Notes: generated from the letters alone by a model not told the origin. A stretch of 64,000 nucleotides of DNA from Myxococcales bacterium (GCA_029861865.1 JAOTYL010000002.1:124001-188000), one strand, 5' to 3'. Shown: positions 1 through 9,358, numbered from the stretch's first letter. Numbers and translations: made by a program.

Positions 1-1322
1 ACAAACCGGTCCCCGATGAGTGTCGGCGTGGTGCCGCTCCCGTCGTTGAGATGGCCGGGCTTGATCTTGCGGTCGTTGTCGTAGACGAGGTCGCCCTGTA
101 CATAGGTCGGTTTCCAGGTCGGATCGAGCTCGATTTTCATGGAATCCGTGTTGAAGCGCAGCTTGTAGAGCGCGATGTTCGAAACGATATACACGCCGTC
201 GGGGCCGACGGAAAACGAGTTCTGGATCTGCTCCGCAAAGCTCGATTTCTCCCCGAGGAACAGCTCCCGAAAGCGTTTCCGAATCTCGGGGAACTTATCG
301 ATATCCTGGTCGTCTTGCGCCTTCTTTGCGTCGGCAAAGAATTCCTCCGCGCCTTCTGGAAGCGGCACGAAGAGCTGTCGGATCTTGTCCTCGGCCGCAA
401 ACAGTTGGATCGCCACGGCGTAGATCCGGGGACACCCGTCCTCAGTCTTTTCGCCCAACGTATCGATCACGCCGACCACGCCGTACTTCGAGGTGAACCA
501 AACCCGGCCGTCTGCGTCGGGCATGATCGCGGTGAGCTTGTTGTCCTTCGGTTTCTTGTCGAGGATTTCCTCGACGATGGTCCCCTTCCCGACCGCGATG
601 CCGAGGTTCAAGTAGACCATCTCGTCGCGAACGACCCGGCGATTGCGGATCGGAATACGGACGATCGTGTCGTTGGCTCCAGGGACGTAGACGTCGCCAT
701 TGCTCGCCAGGTACGAATAGGCGCCCCCCGACGTGTCGCGAAAGACTGCGATTCGCCCCTTGGTGCCGGCGACCTGTCGCATCTTGTTCCCCCGACCGGG
801 GATCTTGACGGAGTCGAGAACCCGGGGTGGCGGACTGGAGATGTCGATCACGATCAGCGTCGCCGCGTCCCGCCCAAACGAAATCGTCACGACCGTTTGG
901 TCATCGAGGAACGTGTAGAGCGGCGCCATCCCGGAGAGATGCTTGCCTTTCTCCAGCACGTGAAAGTAGCCAACCTTGGCGTTGGCGGGGATGGGCCCTG
1001 GGAAATGGCTCACGTCGGTCGCAAAGCTGTCCTCGTGCATGGTCCCCGCATAGCGGTTCGAGAGGATCGGGTGCTGCCAGTTCTCCTGGGGCGGAAGCGG
1101 CTCGGGTAGCGTCTCGCCGTAGCGCGACGTCCACTCCTCAAACCACTTCACCTCCACATTGGCCAGTTGCGGTTTGAATTTGAAATCTTTGTCTCCAACC
1201 GAATACGTCGAGCAGGGCTCGTCGGCTCCAGGCCCCCTCGACGCACAGGCGCCAACAAGCAAAATGAAGAGGGGATACAGTCGTCTCGTCGAGGCGAGCC
1301 ATCGGGCAGAGCGGCGATTCAT
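1..1322 (-). CDS. Partial lipoprotein with propeller-like repeats
   Basis: The gene reads leftward and runs off the window edge, so its C-terminus is missing; about 440 residues are visible. It starts with a basic n-region and a hydrophobic stretch ending in a lipobox (LVGAC near residue 26), which indicates a lipid-anchored envelope protein. The body has repeated blade-like strands (for example GYFHVLEKG, VVTISFGRD, IVIDISS, YLASNGDVYV, DADGRVWFTS), which resemble a beta-propeller. The function is not recognised. A long open frame on the opposite strand here is its shadow: only the minus frame gives a signal peptide and a plausible composition. Confidence 0.75.
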   Translation of the reverse strand, partial: MNRRSARWLASTRRLYPLFILLVGACASRGPGADEPCSTYSVGDKDFKFKPQLANVEVKWFEEWTSRYGETLPEPLPPQENWQHPILSNRYAGTMHEDSFATDVSHFPGPIPANAKVGYFHVLEKGKHLSGMAPLYTFLDDQTVVTISFGRDAATLIVIDISSPPPRVLDSVKIPGRGNKMRQVAGTKGRIAVFRDTSGGAYSYLASNGDVYVPGANDTIVRIPIRNRRVVRDEMVYLNLGIAVGKGTIVEEILDKKPKDNKLTAIMPDADGRVWFTSKYGVVGVIDTLGEKTEDGCPRIYAVAIQLFAAEDKIRQLFVPLPEGAEEFFADAKKAQDDQDIDKFPEIRKRFRELFLGEKSSFAEQIQNSFSVGPDGVYIVSNIALYKLRFNTDSMKIELDPTWKPTYVQGDLVYDNDRKIKPGHLNDGSGTTPTLIGDRF

Positions 1323-1535
1323 GGTGAGGTTCTCCCTCAGAGGGCGCTGAACAGTCAAGCCCACCGGAGGACGGTATGGGAACCCAAAGGCGTAAGAATG
1401 GCAAGCGCCAAATCTGCATCGGAGCGAGCTCCGAGCCAATGCCTCAGAATTCCATACACATATGTACGGAGGATCCTGACAGCTTGCTCAGGATCGGGTA
1501 TCCCTGGCACTGGAACTCGTGTCATGGGTTCAGGT

Positions 1536-2120
1536 ATGAGGCGCACCGCAGGTCTTACTCTTCTGTTCGTCCTCGCCGCAGCCCCGGCGCCGGTGGCTGC
1601 TGGCGGCCTAGGTTTGGAGGGCGAAGACAGTCAAGGGCGACTCAATGGTTGGTACGTCACGATCGGTATCCACTTGAGTTTCCTCTCAGATGTTCGGAAC
1701 CGATCGAACGTGCTCCCGACCTTCGGGTACGCCGTCGACGTGGGACACAGGTGGAATGACAAGGCGTTCTTCGTCCACATCGAGCACAACCTCTGGATGT
1801 CGACCGAGCTCAAGCGTAAGGTCGAGCTCGGTGCGCTGAGCATTGCACCGGGCTTCGACGCGATCTACGCCGACGGATTCGTCCACACCAGTGTGGCACT
1901 GGGTCCTTCGATTCTTCTTTTTTCGACGCCACTCGACGATGCGGGAAGCGTGGGTGTCTTCTTTGAGCTGCGGCCGGTGGGCTTGCGCTGGAAGGCAAAT
2001 CAGCACGTAGCCCTCCAGCTCGATCCCCTCTCCTTTGCCGTCGTCGGGCCCGTGCTCGATGGCATCCCGCTCATCCAGCTCGAGTACCGAACGTCGTTCA
2101 CGACTGAGGTGATCCCGTGA
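1536..2120 (+). CDS. Secreted beta-strand-rich protein, unknown
   Basis: About 194 residues. The start at 1536 gives a clean Sec signal peptide (MRRTAGLTLLFVLAAAPAPVA, cut near AAG); an in-frame ATG at 1524 would add four residues. The mature part alternates hydrophobic and polar residues with aromatic strand ends and finishes in QLEYRTSFTTEVIP, as in small outer-membrane barrels. It overlaps the next gene by 4 nt, so the two are probably translationally coupled. The open frame extends upstream to 1167, but that part lacks coding character. No family was recognised. Confidence 0.6.
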   Translation: MRRTAGLTLLFVLAAAPAPVAAGGLGLEGEDSQGRLNGWYVTIGIHLSFLSDVRNRSNVLPTFGYAVDVGHRWNDKAFFVHIEHNLWMSTELKRKVELGALSIAPGFDAIYADGFVHTSVALGPSILLFSTPLDDAGSVGVFFELRPVGLRWKANQHVALQLDPLSFAVVGPVLDGIPLIQLEYRTSFTTEVIP

Positions 2121-3118
2121 AGTGGGCGATTGCGGGAGTGCTCGCTGCGCTCTTCGTGGGTGACGTGCATTCGGCCCGCGCCTTCACGATCAGCAGCGCG
2201 GTCAGCCCAGGCTGTCACGAGCGTATCTCCGCCGAGGCATTCGCGCTGTTCTTGGAACAGACCGAGCCTCCGAAGCGCGCCGTCTCATTGCCGCCGAAGT
2301 GGGTACGGGTCGCCTATGGGCTCGCCGATAAGATGGGCGTTGAGGCGACGACCGACGTAGAAGCGTTCGTGCTGCTGAGTCTGATCGTCGGCGTGCGATC
2401 TCCAGACACAGGCGGGCATTCTGTCGCCAACATCACCCAGTTGCGCAGCCTGCATGCAGATCCTGACCCCGACGGCCAGTACCTTCATGCGCTCCGTGCT
2501 CCGGACGATGACGGCTCCGAAGGTAACGCGACCGCGATCGCAGGGACTCGCCGGGCGATTGAGCGCACGCTCCAACTGGCGCTAGACGCCATTCGAGGCC
2601 CCGAGCAGGAACGGTTCGGCGAAGCCATCATGTACGTCGACTTCTACGGCGAGGTCCCGGTCCCGGTTTGGTGGCCCGCTTACTACGTCGGGCGAACGGC
2701 CCATACCGTACAGGACGGGTTCGGCCACATGCTGCGCGACCGCGCGGCTGGCCTCCACGAAATCGTGTACGTGCTCAACTACGTAGACGCGATCACCTTG
2801 AGCTACCGCGAAGCGCGAGACGGGCTACCCCACTCCGGTGGAATGGACTCGTGCGCGGGGGAGACCAAAGACGCGGTGACGGCCGCCACCGAGGCGACAC
2901 GTGAGCTCTTGAACATGATAACCGTCGCAGTCACGCAGGATCGAGACCCGCCGCTCCGCGAGTTTCTCGATCGCTGGTTTGTCTTGCGTGCGGGCTGCAA
3001 CGTCGAAAACGAGATGTGCGGCAATCCCGAGGCCCTGGCGATCGCGAGAAAAAAACCAACTGGCCCGTATCTTCCACTCCAGCGGCGCCGCAGCAAACGC
3101 CTGTCGAAGAAACAATGA
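2117..3118 (+). CDS. Secreted protein resembling zinc-dependent phospholipase C / P1 nuclease fold
   Basis: It starts at a GTG overlapping the previous stop. A signal peptide (KWAIAGVLAALFVGDVHSARA) leads into a mature protein that is probably periplasmic. Candidate metal ligands are spread as in the phospholipase C / S1-P1 nuclease fold: an early CHE (near residue 34), GGHS, and YVGRTAHTVQDGFGH, in which H, QD and H resemble the HxxxD metal motif. Paired cysteines late in the protein (SCAG, GCNVENEMCG) suggest disulfides. The fold assignment is an inference from motif spacing; the substrate is unknown. Confidence 0.5.
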   Translation: MKWAIAGVLAALFVGDVHSARAFTISSAVSPGCHERISAEAFALFLEQTEPPKRAVSLPPKWVRVAYGLADKMGVEATTDVEAFVLLSLIVGVRSPDTGGHSVANITQLRSLHADPDPDGQYLHALRAPDDDGSEGNATAIAGTRRAIERTLQLALDAIRGPEQERFGEAIMYVDFYGEVPVPVWWPAYYVGRTAHTVQDGFGHMLRDRAAGLHEIVYVLNYVDAITLSYREARDGLPHSGGMDSCAGETKDAVTAATEATRELLNMITVAVTQDRDPPLREFLDRWFVLRAGCNVENEMCGNPEALAIARKKPTGPYLPLQRRRSKRLSKKQ

Positions 3119-3130
3119 CTTGGATCTCTA

Positions 3131-3679
3131 CTAACTCATGAGGGAACGCACCTGGCGTCTGAAGAGGCGAAGACGGCCTTTCAGGGACTCGTCCATGAGG
3201 ATGGCTTCCTCACTCATCAGATAGACGGCCACAAGCTCTCCCCGGGCCCGCGCCTCGGCTGGGGAGAAACCCGCGTCTGCAAAGAGGCTTGTGATGTAAT
3301 CGAGCCGCTTGCGGACGACGCGTCGCAGCACTCTTGCTGCCTTCTTGTCATCCTCGGCCCACGAACGGATTGCCAACTCGTACCGGTTACGGTGGGCTGT
3401 GAGGATATTCTTCCCGGCCGCGATGAGGCGCTTCTCAGCGCTACCGCGGGTAGCATTTGCAAGCTCGATCACCGATTCGGTCATTTCCCGATCCCACCAG
3501 CCGAGCATCGAGTCCTTCAAATCTTGCAGATCCTCGAAGTGCCAATAGAAGCTCCCCCGGCTCACGCGCAGTTTTTTCGCCAAGGGGAGCACGCGTACGC
3601 CCCCGATGCCCTGACTTCGGAGCATTTCCATGGCTGCCTCAAGCCAGTCGTCCTTGGTTAGGGATTTCTTCGTAGGCAT
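3131..3679 (-). CDS. TetR/AcrR family repressor
   Basis: 182 residues starting at MPTKKSLTK; an upstream in-frame extension to 3814 would run through the promoter region and is rejected. The N-terminal helix-turn-helix is typical (MEMLRSQGIGGVRVLPLAKK, then VSRGSFYWHFEDLQDL). The rest is an all-helical ligand-binding domain. It is divergent from the first MBL gene, with a palindrome between them, so control of the MBL/sulfatase genes and of itself is likely. The inducer is unknown. Confidence 0.85.
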   Translation of the reverse strand: MPTKKSLTKDDWLEAAMEMLRSQGIGGVRVLPLAKKLRVSRGSFYWHFEDLQDLKDSMLGWWDREMTESVIELANATRGSAEKRLIAAGKNILTAHRNRYELAIRSWAEDDKKAARVLRRVVRKRLDYITSLFADAGFSPAEARARGELVAVYLMSEEAILMDESLKGRLRLFRRQVRSLMS

Positions 3680-3691
3680 GACTCTCCCGAT

Positions 3692-3709
3692 CAATACACT
3701 TGTGTCTTG
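3692..3709. promoter_or_regulatory. Candidate TetR operator
   Basis: CAATACACTTGTGTCTTG is an imperfect palindrome: 14 of 18 positions are symmetric, with an ACAC/GTGT core. It lies between the divergent TetR and MBL genes, 13 bp from the repressor start. It overlaps a possible -35 (TTGACC at 3707-3712) for the rightward genes, followed by a weak -10-like TAAGGT at 3729-3734. It would suit a repressor that blocks both promoters. Only the symmetry and position support it. Confidence 0.45.
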
Positions 3710-3755
3710 ACCGGGACAAGCGATTCTGTAAGGTCGGTGGCTCCGGGAGGGTCTC

Positions 3756-5000
3756 ATGCGATCAGGACAAACTGCAATCGGTGCGTTGACGCTAGCGCTC
3801 GCCGCGATGACCATCGGCTACTTCATCGGCGTGAGTTTCCAAGAGCCGCAGGTGGCGCAGGCCGCAGGCGGTAAAGTGAAGTCCCCGGTCGGGACTGCCC
3901 CAGACCGCTACGTTTACTACCCGGGGACGGAGCCACTCGGCAAACAAGAGATCCGCATCATCGCCTGCGGCACCGGTATGCCGGCTGCGCGGCGCGGCCA
4001 GGCCGCGTCCTGCTGGGTCTTCGAGCTCGGGAACGGCGACAAGTTCATCTTCGACCTAGGAACGGGCTCGATGGCGAACGTTATGTCTCTGATGATCCCC
4101 GCCGACATGCTGACCAAAGTCTTCGCGAGCCACTTACACACCGACCACGTTGGGGACCTGGCTCCTCTTTGGGCTGGCGGTTGGACGGGCGGTCGCACGA
4201 CGCCGTTGGAGATCTGGGGACCGAGCGGATCGAGAAAGGACATGGGCACCGCCTACTTCGTCGAGCACTTCCTCAAGGCCTACAACTGGGACTACATGAC
4301 GCGCGCGGTGAAGGTGAACCCGATCCCGGGCAAGATCATCGCGCACGAGTTCGACTACAAGGGCGAAAACCAGATCGTCTACCGAAAGAACGGCGTCACC
4401 ATTCGCTCATGGCCGGCCATTCACGCAGGCGATGGTCCGGTGAGCTACGCGCTCGAGTGGAAAGGCTACAAAGTCGTCTTCGGCGGCGATACCTTTCCCA
4501 ACACTTGGTTCGTCAAATACGCCAAGAACGCCGACATCGTGATCCATGAGGCGATGCTCACCGCAGAGCAGCTCCGCAAGTACTACAACCAGCCGCCCTC
4601 CCGCACGATCATGATGAACACCGACATCCACACGTCGGCCCAGGCCTTTGGCAAGGTCATGAGCATGATCAAGCCGAAGCTCGCGATCGCGTATCACTTC
4701 TTCAACGAAGAAGGCACGCGCTACGGGATCTACGACGGCATCCGCGAAACCTATGATGGCCCGCTCTCGATGGCGACCGACATGATGGTCTGGAACCTCA
4801 CCAAGCAGGGCATCACCGAGCGCATGGCCGTCTCGAGCGACGAGGCATGGGACGTGCCGGGAACGGAGAAGGGACTCCAGCCCGATAGGAGCCGCAAGCC
4901 GGAGACCATCTGGAAAGAGCTCGTCGAGCAGCGCCTCGACATGAGCGAGGTGAACAAAGGTTGGCTGGACGAGTACAAGACGAAGTACAACCTCAAATGA
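3756..5000 (+). CDS. MBL-fold metallo-hydrolase, membrane-anchored or secreted (paralog 1)
   Basis: 414 residues, good ribosome site (GGGAGG). An N-terminal hydrophobic segment (residues 10-28) precedes AQAA and may be a signal peptide or anchor, placing the enzyme outside the cytoplasm. The metal site is complete: HLHTDH (H126, H128, D130, H131), IHAGDGP, FGGDTFPN and a late AYHFF histidine, the arrangement of RNase Z-like MBL hydrolases. The sequence resembles proteins named GntH-like in databases after the guanitoxin cluster, but that name says little here. It is first of three paralogs; the sulfatase start overlaps its stop. Confidence 0.85.
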   Translation: MRSGQTAIGALTLALAAMTIGYFIGVSFQEPQVAQAAGGKVKSPVGTAPDRYVYYPGTEPLGKQEIRIIACGTGMPAARRGQAASCWVFELGNGDKFIFDLGTGSMANVMSLMIPADMLTKVFASHLHTDHVGDLAPLWAGGWTGGRTTPLEIWGPSGSRKDMGTAYFVEHFLKAYNWDYMTRAVKVNPIPGKIIAHEFDYKGENQIVYRKNGVTIRSWPAIHAGDGPVSYALEWKGYKVVFGGDTFPNTWFVKYAKNADIVIHEAMLTAEQLRKYYNQPPSRTIMMNTDIHTSAQAFGKVMSMIKPKLAIAYHFFNEEGTRYGIYDGIRETYDGPLSMATDMMVWNLTKQGITERMAVSSDEAWDVPGTEKGLQPDRSRKPETIWKELVEQRLDMSEVNKGWLDEYKTKYNLK

Positions 5001-6661
5001 GGCTGCGTCTCACGACCACGATCGTGCTCGTCGTTCTGGCGCTCACGTCATTGGCCGGCTGTAAGACAGCCAAGAAGTCCGAGACGTCAAAGCGGCCCAA
5101 CATCTTGCTCATCGTGGCCGATGACCTGGGGTACTCCGACATCGGCGCATTTGGTGGAGAGATGTCGACGCCGGCACTCGACGGCCTGGCAAAAGAAGGC
5201 CTGCAACTCAGCAACTTCCACGTGCTGCCTACTTGCTCACCGACGCGGTCGGTCCTGCTGTCGGGCATGGACAACCACCGCGCAGGCCTTGGTACGATGG
5301 GGGAGTTCGTCACGCCTGAAATGGAGGGGATCCCCGGGTATGCCGGATATCTCAACTTCGAGGTGGCCACCCTCCCCGCGGTTCTCAAAGCGGCCGGGTA
5401 CCACACGTACATGGCGGGCAAGTGGCACTTGGGGCTCGATGAGAACACGAGCCCTCACGCACGCGGATTTGAAGAGACGTTCGTTCTACTTCAGGGCGGC
5501 GGCAGTCACTGGAGCGACCGCAAACCGCTCAGCCCACCCGAAGCGATGGTCTACCGGCGGAACGGGAACGAAGTCGAATCGTTGCCCGACGATTTCTACT
5601 CGACTCGGTACTACACGGATCGAATCCTCGAATGGATCGAGCAGGGCCGCTCGGACGACCAGCCCTTTTTCGCTTACCTCTCGTACACGGCGCCTCATGA
5701 CCCGTTGCATGCGCCCAAGGCATACATCGACAAGTACAAGGGCAAGTACGACCAAGGTTGGGACGCGCTTCGGCAAGAGAGGCTTCAGAGCTTAAAGAAG
5801 CTCGGCATCGTACCGAGTGACGCCGTTCCGTTTCCCCGATTGCCGACCGTTAAAGCCTGGAACGATATGTCGCTGGAGGAGCGTGCGCTCGCGGCGCGCG
5901 ACATGGAGGTCTACGCGGCGATGGTCGACTACATGGACGAGCAGATCGGGCGGGTGTTCGACTACCTCAAAGAGATCGGCGAATACGACAACACGATGAT
6001 CCTCTTCATGTCGGACAATGGCGCGAACGGATCCCTGCCCACGGCGTATCCCGGTCAGACCGAGGAGTACCTCGGCTCTTTCGACAACAGCCTCGACAAT
6101 CGCGGTCTTCCGAATTCGTACATTGAGATGGGTCCGGGTTGGGCCCAGGCGAGCATGTCCCCGAGCCGTATGTTCAAGGCGTACCCGACCGAGGGGGGCA
6201 TCCGAGCACCTCTCTTGGCCAAGGTGCCGGGCAAACCTGCTGAGCCTGGCGCGGTGAACCAGTCGTTCGTTCACGTTCGAGATATCATGCCGACCCTCCT
6301 CGACCTGGCGGGCGCCGCGAAACCCGACGCCATCGACGGTCGTGGCGTGCTGCCAATGCAGGGGCAGTCGGTACTGGACCTCTTCGCGGGAAGGAGCGAG
6401 TCCGCCTACGAAGGCGCCAGCACAGTCGGTTACGAGCTCTTCAGCTTCAAAGCCTTCATCCAAGGAAACTGGAAAATCGTGTGGATGCCCAAGCCACTCG
6501 GCACCGGTGAGTGGGAGCTCTTCGACCTCTCCAACGATCCGGCGGAGCTCCACGACCTCAGCGCCGAGCAGCCAGAAACGCTCCAAGAAATGGTCTCGCT
6601 CTGGAACCAGTACAAGAAGGACAACGGCGTACTCGACATCGTTCCCAAGGTGGCGAAGTGA
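4997..6661 (+). CDS. Arylsulfatase (formylglycine sulfatase), lipoprotein
   Basis: 554 residues from an ATG overlapping the previous stop. A lipobox (LAGC, C22) predicts a lipid-anchored periplasmic enzyme. PNILLIVADDLGYSD carries the metal-binding Asp pair (42-43). CSPTR (C80) is the motif converted to formylglycine by a sulfatase-modifying enzyme. GKWHLG and MSDNGANG supply further active-site residues. It should hydrolyse sulfate esters; the substrate is unknown. It sits between MBL paralogs 1 and 2, so the four products probably act on one class of compound. No modifying-enzyme gene is in the window. Confidence 0.9.
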   Translation: MRLRLTTTIVLVVLALTSLAGCKTAKKSETSKRPNILLIVADDLGYSDIGAFGGEMSTPALDGLAKEGLQLSNFHVLPTCSPTRSVLLSGMDNHRAGLGTMGEFVTPEMEGIPGYAGYLNFEVATLPAVLKAAGYHTYMAGKWHLGLDENTSPHARGFEETFVLLQGGGSHWSDRKPLSPPEAMVYRRNGNEVESLPDDFYSTRYYTDRILEWIEQGRSDDQPFFAYLSYTAPHDPLHAPKAYIDKYKGKYDQGWDALRQERLQSLKKLGIVPSDAVPFPRLPTVKAWNDMSLEERALAARDMEVYAAMVDYMDEQIGRVFDYLKEIGEYDNTMILFMSDNGANGSLPTAYPGQTEEYLGSFDNSLDNRGLPNSYIEMGPGWAQASMSPSRMFKAYPTEGGIRAPLLAKVPGKPAEPGAVNQSFVHVRDIMPTLLDLAGAAKPDAIDGRGVLPMQGQSVLDLFAGRSESAYEGASTVGYELFSFKAFIQGNWKIVWMPKPLGTGEWELFDLSNDPAELHDLSAEQPETLQEMVSLWNQYKKDNGVLDIVPKVAK

Positions 6662-6732
6662 TCAACAACTTGATGTCGCCTTTTGGGAGAACCGGCGGCA
6701 TCGTTCGGCAACCCACAGTAAGGAGTAGCTCC

Positions 6733-8073
6733 ATGGCAAGAAACAAACGGGCGGCCGCAAACGTGTTGATGTTCGCGATCGCCGCCGGGATAGGCGGCGC
6801 CATTCTCGGCTGCGCGCCGGTTGAGCGCGAGCCTGAGTCGCAGGCCCCTCCCGAACCGAAAGCCGCGCAAGAGCAGACCGGACAAAGCAACCAAGCGGGT
6901 GAGCAGCCCGATGAAGCGCCTGAAGACATCGATGCGGCGGGGCAATATTCCCCGGTCAAAGCGCGCGCTCGTGATTTCTACGCGCCCAACACCGAGGATC
7001 TCGGACCGAACGAGATGCGGTTGATCGCCTGTGGCACCGGAATGCCTACGGCGCGTCCGAAGCAGGCGGCGTCCTGCTGGCTCCTCGAGCTCGGGAACGG
7101 TGATAAATTCATCTTCGACATCGGGACCGGATCGGCGGAGCGCATCGCAGCCCTTCAGATCCCTTACAACTACCTCGACAAAGTCTTCTTGAGCCACCTG
7201 CATACCGACCACTTCGGTGACCTCGACGCGCTGTTCGTCGGTGGTGCGCTCGCTGGCCGTCAAAAACCGCTACGGGTTTGGGGACCAAGCGCCGAAACGC
7301 CCGAGAGAGGCACGAAGTACGCGCTCGATCACCTGCGAAAGGCGCTGACCTGGGACCTCGACGGCCGCCAAGGACTGACCGACCCTCGAGGATACCACTT
7401 GGACGTCACCGAGTTCGACTACATGGGGATGAACGAAGTCATCTATCAGGAGAATGGCGTGACGATTCGGTCCTTCCCCGCCATCCACTCCCTTGACGGT
7501 CCGGTGAGCTTCGTCGTCGAATGGAACGGTTTCAAGTTCGTGTTTGGCGGGGATACCTACCCAAACAAGTGGTACGCGGAGTATGCCAAGGGCGCCGACG
7601 TCGCGATTCATGAGTGCATGATTGCCGTGCCGGACATGATCGACAAGTTCAAGTTTACGCCGCAGAGCGCCCTCGCGGTGGGCACCCAGATCCATACCGC
7701 ACCTGAAGCCTTTGGGAAAGTGATGTCGATCATCAAGCCGCGGATGGCGGTCGCCTATCACTTCTTCAAGGACTTCGACACTACGGCATCGATCAATGAT
7801 CGCATCCGCACCACCTACGACGGTCCGTTGAGTCTCTCGATCGACTACATGGTGTGGAACATCACCAAGGACGAGATTCGTGTGCGGATGGCGATCGTCG
7901 ATGAAGACGTCTGGCCCCCGCCCGCCACCGAGAAGCCACAGGCGCCCGATCCGACTCAGAGGATCCCCTACTCGGATGAGATCTCGGGCGGCAGACTCGA
8001 CATGAAGAAGGTGTTGCAGCCCACGTACGACGAGATCAACAAGCAGTACGGGATCCACGAAAAGCAGGAGTGA
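6733..8073 (+). CDS. MBL-fold metallo-hydrolase, lipoprotein (paralog 2)
   Basis: 446 residues from an ATG with AGGAG upstream. A lipobox (AILGC, C27) predicts a lipid anchor, followed by a Pro/Glu/Gln-rich linker of about 45 residues. The catalytic core is collinear with paralog 1: HLHTDH (H155, H157, D159, H160), IHSLDGP, FGGDTYPN and AYHFF are all present. The open frame extends upstream to 6511 inside the sulfatase, but the ribosome site and lipobox fix the start at 6733. The role is unknown. Confidence 0.85.
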   Translation: MARNKRAAANVLMFAIAAGIGGAILGCAPVEREPESQAPPEPKAAQEQTGQSNQAGEQPDEAPEDIDAAGQYSPVKARARDFYAPNTEDLGPNEMRLIACGTGMPTARPKQAASCWLLELGNGDKFIFDIGTGSAERIAALQIPYNYLDKVFLSHLHTDHFGDLDALFVGGALAGRQKPLRVWGPSAETPERGTKYALDHLRKALTWDLDGRQGLTDPRGYHLDVTEFDYMGMNEVIYQENGVTIRSFPAIHSLDGPVSFVVEWNGFKFVFGGDTYPNKWYAEYAKGADVAIHECMIAVPDMIDKFKFTPQSALAVGTQIHTAPEAFGKVMSIIKPRMAVAYHFFKDFDTTASINDRIRTTYDGPLSLSIDYMVWNITKDEIRVRMAIVDEDVWPPPATEKPQAPDPTQRIPYSDEISGGRLDMKKVLQPTYDEINKQYGIHEKQE

Positions 8074-8076
8074 ACG

Positions 8077-9324
8077 ATGCAAGGTGTGAACAAGGCGGTC
8101 GCCATCGTTGGCGCTTTCCTGCTCGCCCTCGCGGCCTATGCGTACGGTTGGTACCGCGGTGACTTGGGTAAGCAACCAGACCTCGTTCCTGCTGCGACGG
8201 CCGAAGAGGAGGATCGCAAGACCTATTACCCGAACACGGAAGAGCTCGGCCCCAACGAGATGCGGGTGATCTCGCTTGGGACCGGGATGCCGAACCAGCG
8301 GAAGTCGCAGGCGTCGGCTTGTTGGCTGGTGGAGCTCGGGAACGGGGATAAGTTCATCTTCGACCTCGGGACCGGGTCGGTTGCGAATCTCTCGGTGCTG
8401 GAGATCCCGTACGACCTCGTCAACAAGGTCTTCGTAGGTCACTTGCATTCGGACCACATTGGCGACTTTGCCGCTTGGCACATTGGTGGCTGGGTCGGTG
8501 GCCGGCAGAAAGCACCGCGAATTTGGGGACCCGATGGGCCGGAGGATCACCCGGAGTGGGGAACGAAGTACTTCGTCGACCACCAGATCAAATCGTACGC
8601 GTGGGACATCGACGGGCGCTCCGGCCGGCTACCGACGGTCGCGGGGCAGATCGAGGTGAACGAGTTCCCCCACGACAAGCTCTCGGTGGCGTACCACGAG
8701 AACGGGGTGAAGATCGCGGCCTGGCCCGCGGTGCATATCATGGCGGGGCCTGTCAGCTTCTCTCTCGAGTGGAAGAACCGTAAGTTCGTCTTCTCGAGCG
8801 ACACTTTCCCGAACCAATGGTTCATCGAGCACGCCAAAAACGCGGATATCGTGATCCATGAAACGTTTGGGACGATCCGACAAAACATCGATCTACAGGG
8901 TTGGGATCGCGCCAACTCAGCGCTGGTCTCGTCGCGCGTTCACACGCCACCGGCGGCGGCCGGCAAGGTGTTCAGCATGGTCAAGCCGCGCATGGCGATC
9001 GCCTATCACTTCTTCAACGACGAGAACACCTGGGAAGACATGTACAACGAGATTCGGAGCACTTACGACGGTCCGCTTACGCTGGCGAAGGATCTGTTGG
9101 TCTGGAACGTCACCGATGACGAGATCAACGTTCGTGAGGTGGTCGCCCAAGAGGCGGTCTGGCCGGCGAAGTCGCCCTTTGGCACCGTTCCGCCAACGGG
9201 TGACCGTGAAGAGCTCCCGCCATGGCTCGTCGATGGCATCCTCGAGATGGAAGACGTCATCGAGGCTTACTATGAGCGACAAGGCGTCGGGGACATCTAT
9301 GAGGAGCAGGTACCAAAGAAATAG
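8077..9324 (+). CDS. MBL-fold metallo-hydrolase, membrane-anchored (paralog 3)
   Basis: 415 residues, three bases after paralog 2, with a GGAG ribosome site. An N-terminal transmembrane segment (VAIVGAFLLALAAYAYGW, residues 8-25) without a clear cleavage site suggests an anchor. HLHSDH (H122, H124, D126, H127), the late AYHFF and FSSDTFPN are present. The third histidine context is changed (VHIMAGP in place of IHxxDGP) and GGD is SSD, so specificity may differ from paralogs 1 and 2. The three copies use three different attachment signals. A palindromic repeat follows the stop. Confidence 0.85.
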   Translation: MQGVNKAVAIVGAFLLALAAYAYGWYRGDLGKQPDLVPAATAEEEDRKTYYPNTEELGPNEMRVISLGTGMPNQRKSQASACWLVELGNGDKFIFDLGTGSVANLSVLEIPYDLVNKVFVGHLHSDHIGDFAAWHIGGWVGGRQKAPRIWGPDGPEDHPEWGTKYFVDHQIKSYAWDIDGRSGRLPTVAGQIEVNEFPHDKLSVAYHENGVKIAAWPAVHIMAGPVSFSLEWKNRKFVFSSDTFPNQWFIEHAKNADIVIHETFGTIRQNIDLQGWDRANSALVSSRVHTPPAAAGKVFSMVKPRMAIAYHFFNDENTWEDMYNEIRSTYDGPLTLAKDLLVWNVTDDEINVREVVAQEAVWPAKSPFGTVPPTGDREELPPWLVDGILEMEDVIEAYYERQGVGDIYEEQVPKK

Positions 9325-9325
9325 G

Positions 9326-9358
9326 AATAGGGGACAGTCCCCTTTTTGAAGGGATTAA
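9326..9358 (+). repeat. Stop-associated palindromic repeat, copy A
   Basis: The core is GGGGACAGTCCCC (hairpin), followed by TTTTT and the conserved tail GAAGGGATTAA. It lies one base after the paralog 3 stop codon and just before the next gene. The hairpin plus T run could also act as a terminator. The same core and tail recur at 38052 and, inverted, at 44700. Confidence 0.75.

Noticed and set aside
51..1109. Long plus-strand open frame of 352 codons
   Set aside because: Shadow of the minus-strand lipoprotein; only the minus frame gives a signal peptide and propeller-like strands.
1323..1523. Palindrome ACATATGT and CTGA/TCAG repeat as operators
   Set aside because: Too short and without a linked regulator; expected by chance in a 200-bp gap.
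7270..8583. Minus-strand open frame of 437 codons across MBL paralogs 2 and 3
   Set aside because: Spans two clear plus-strand genes with intact metal motifs; the composition is Arg/Val/His-rich as in reverse shadows.
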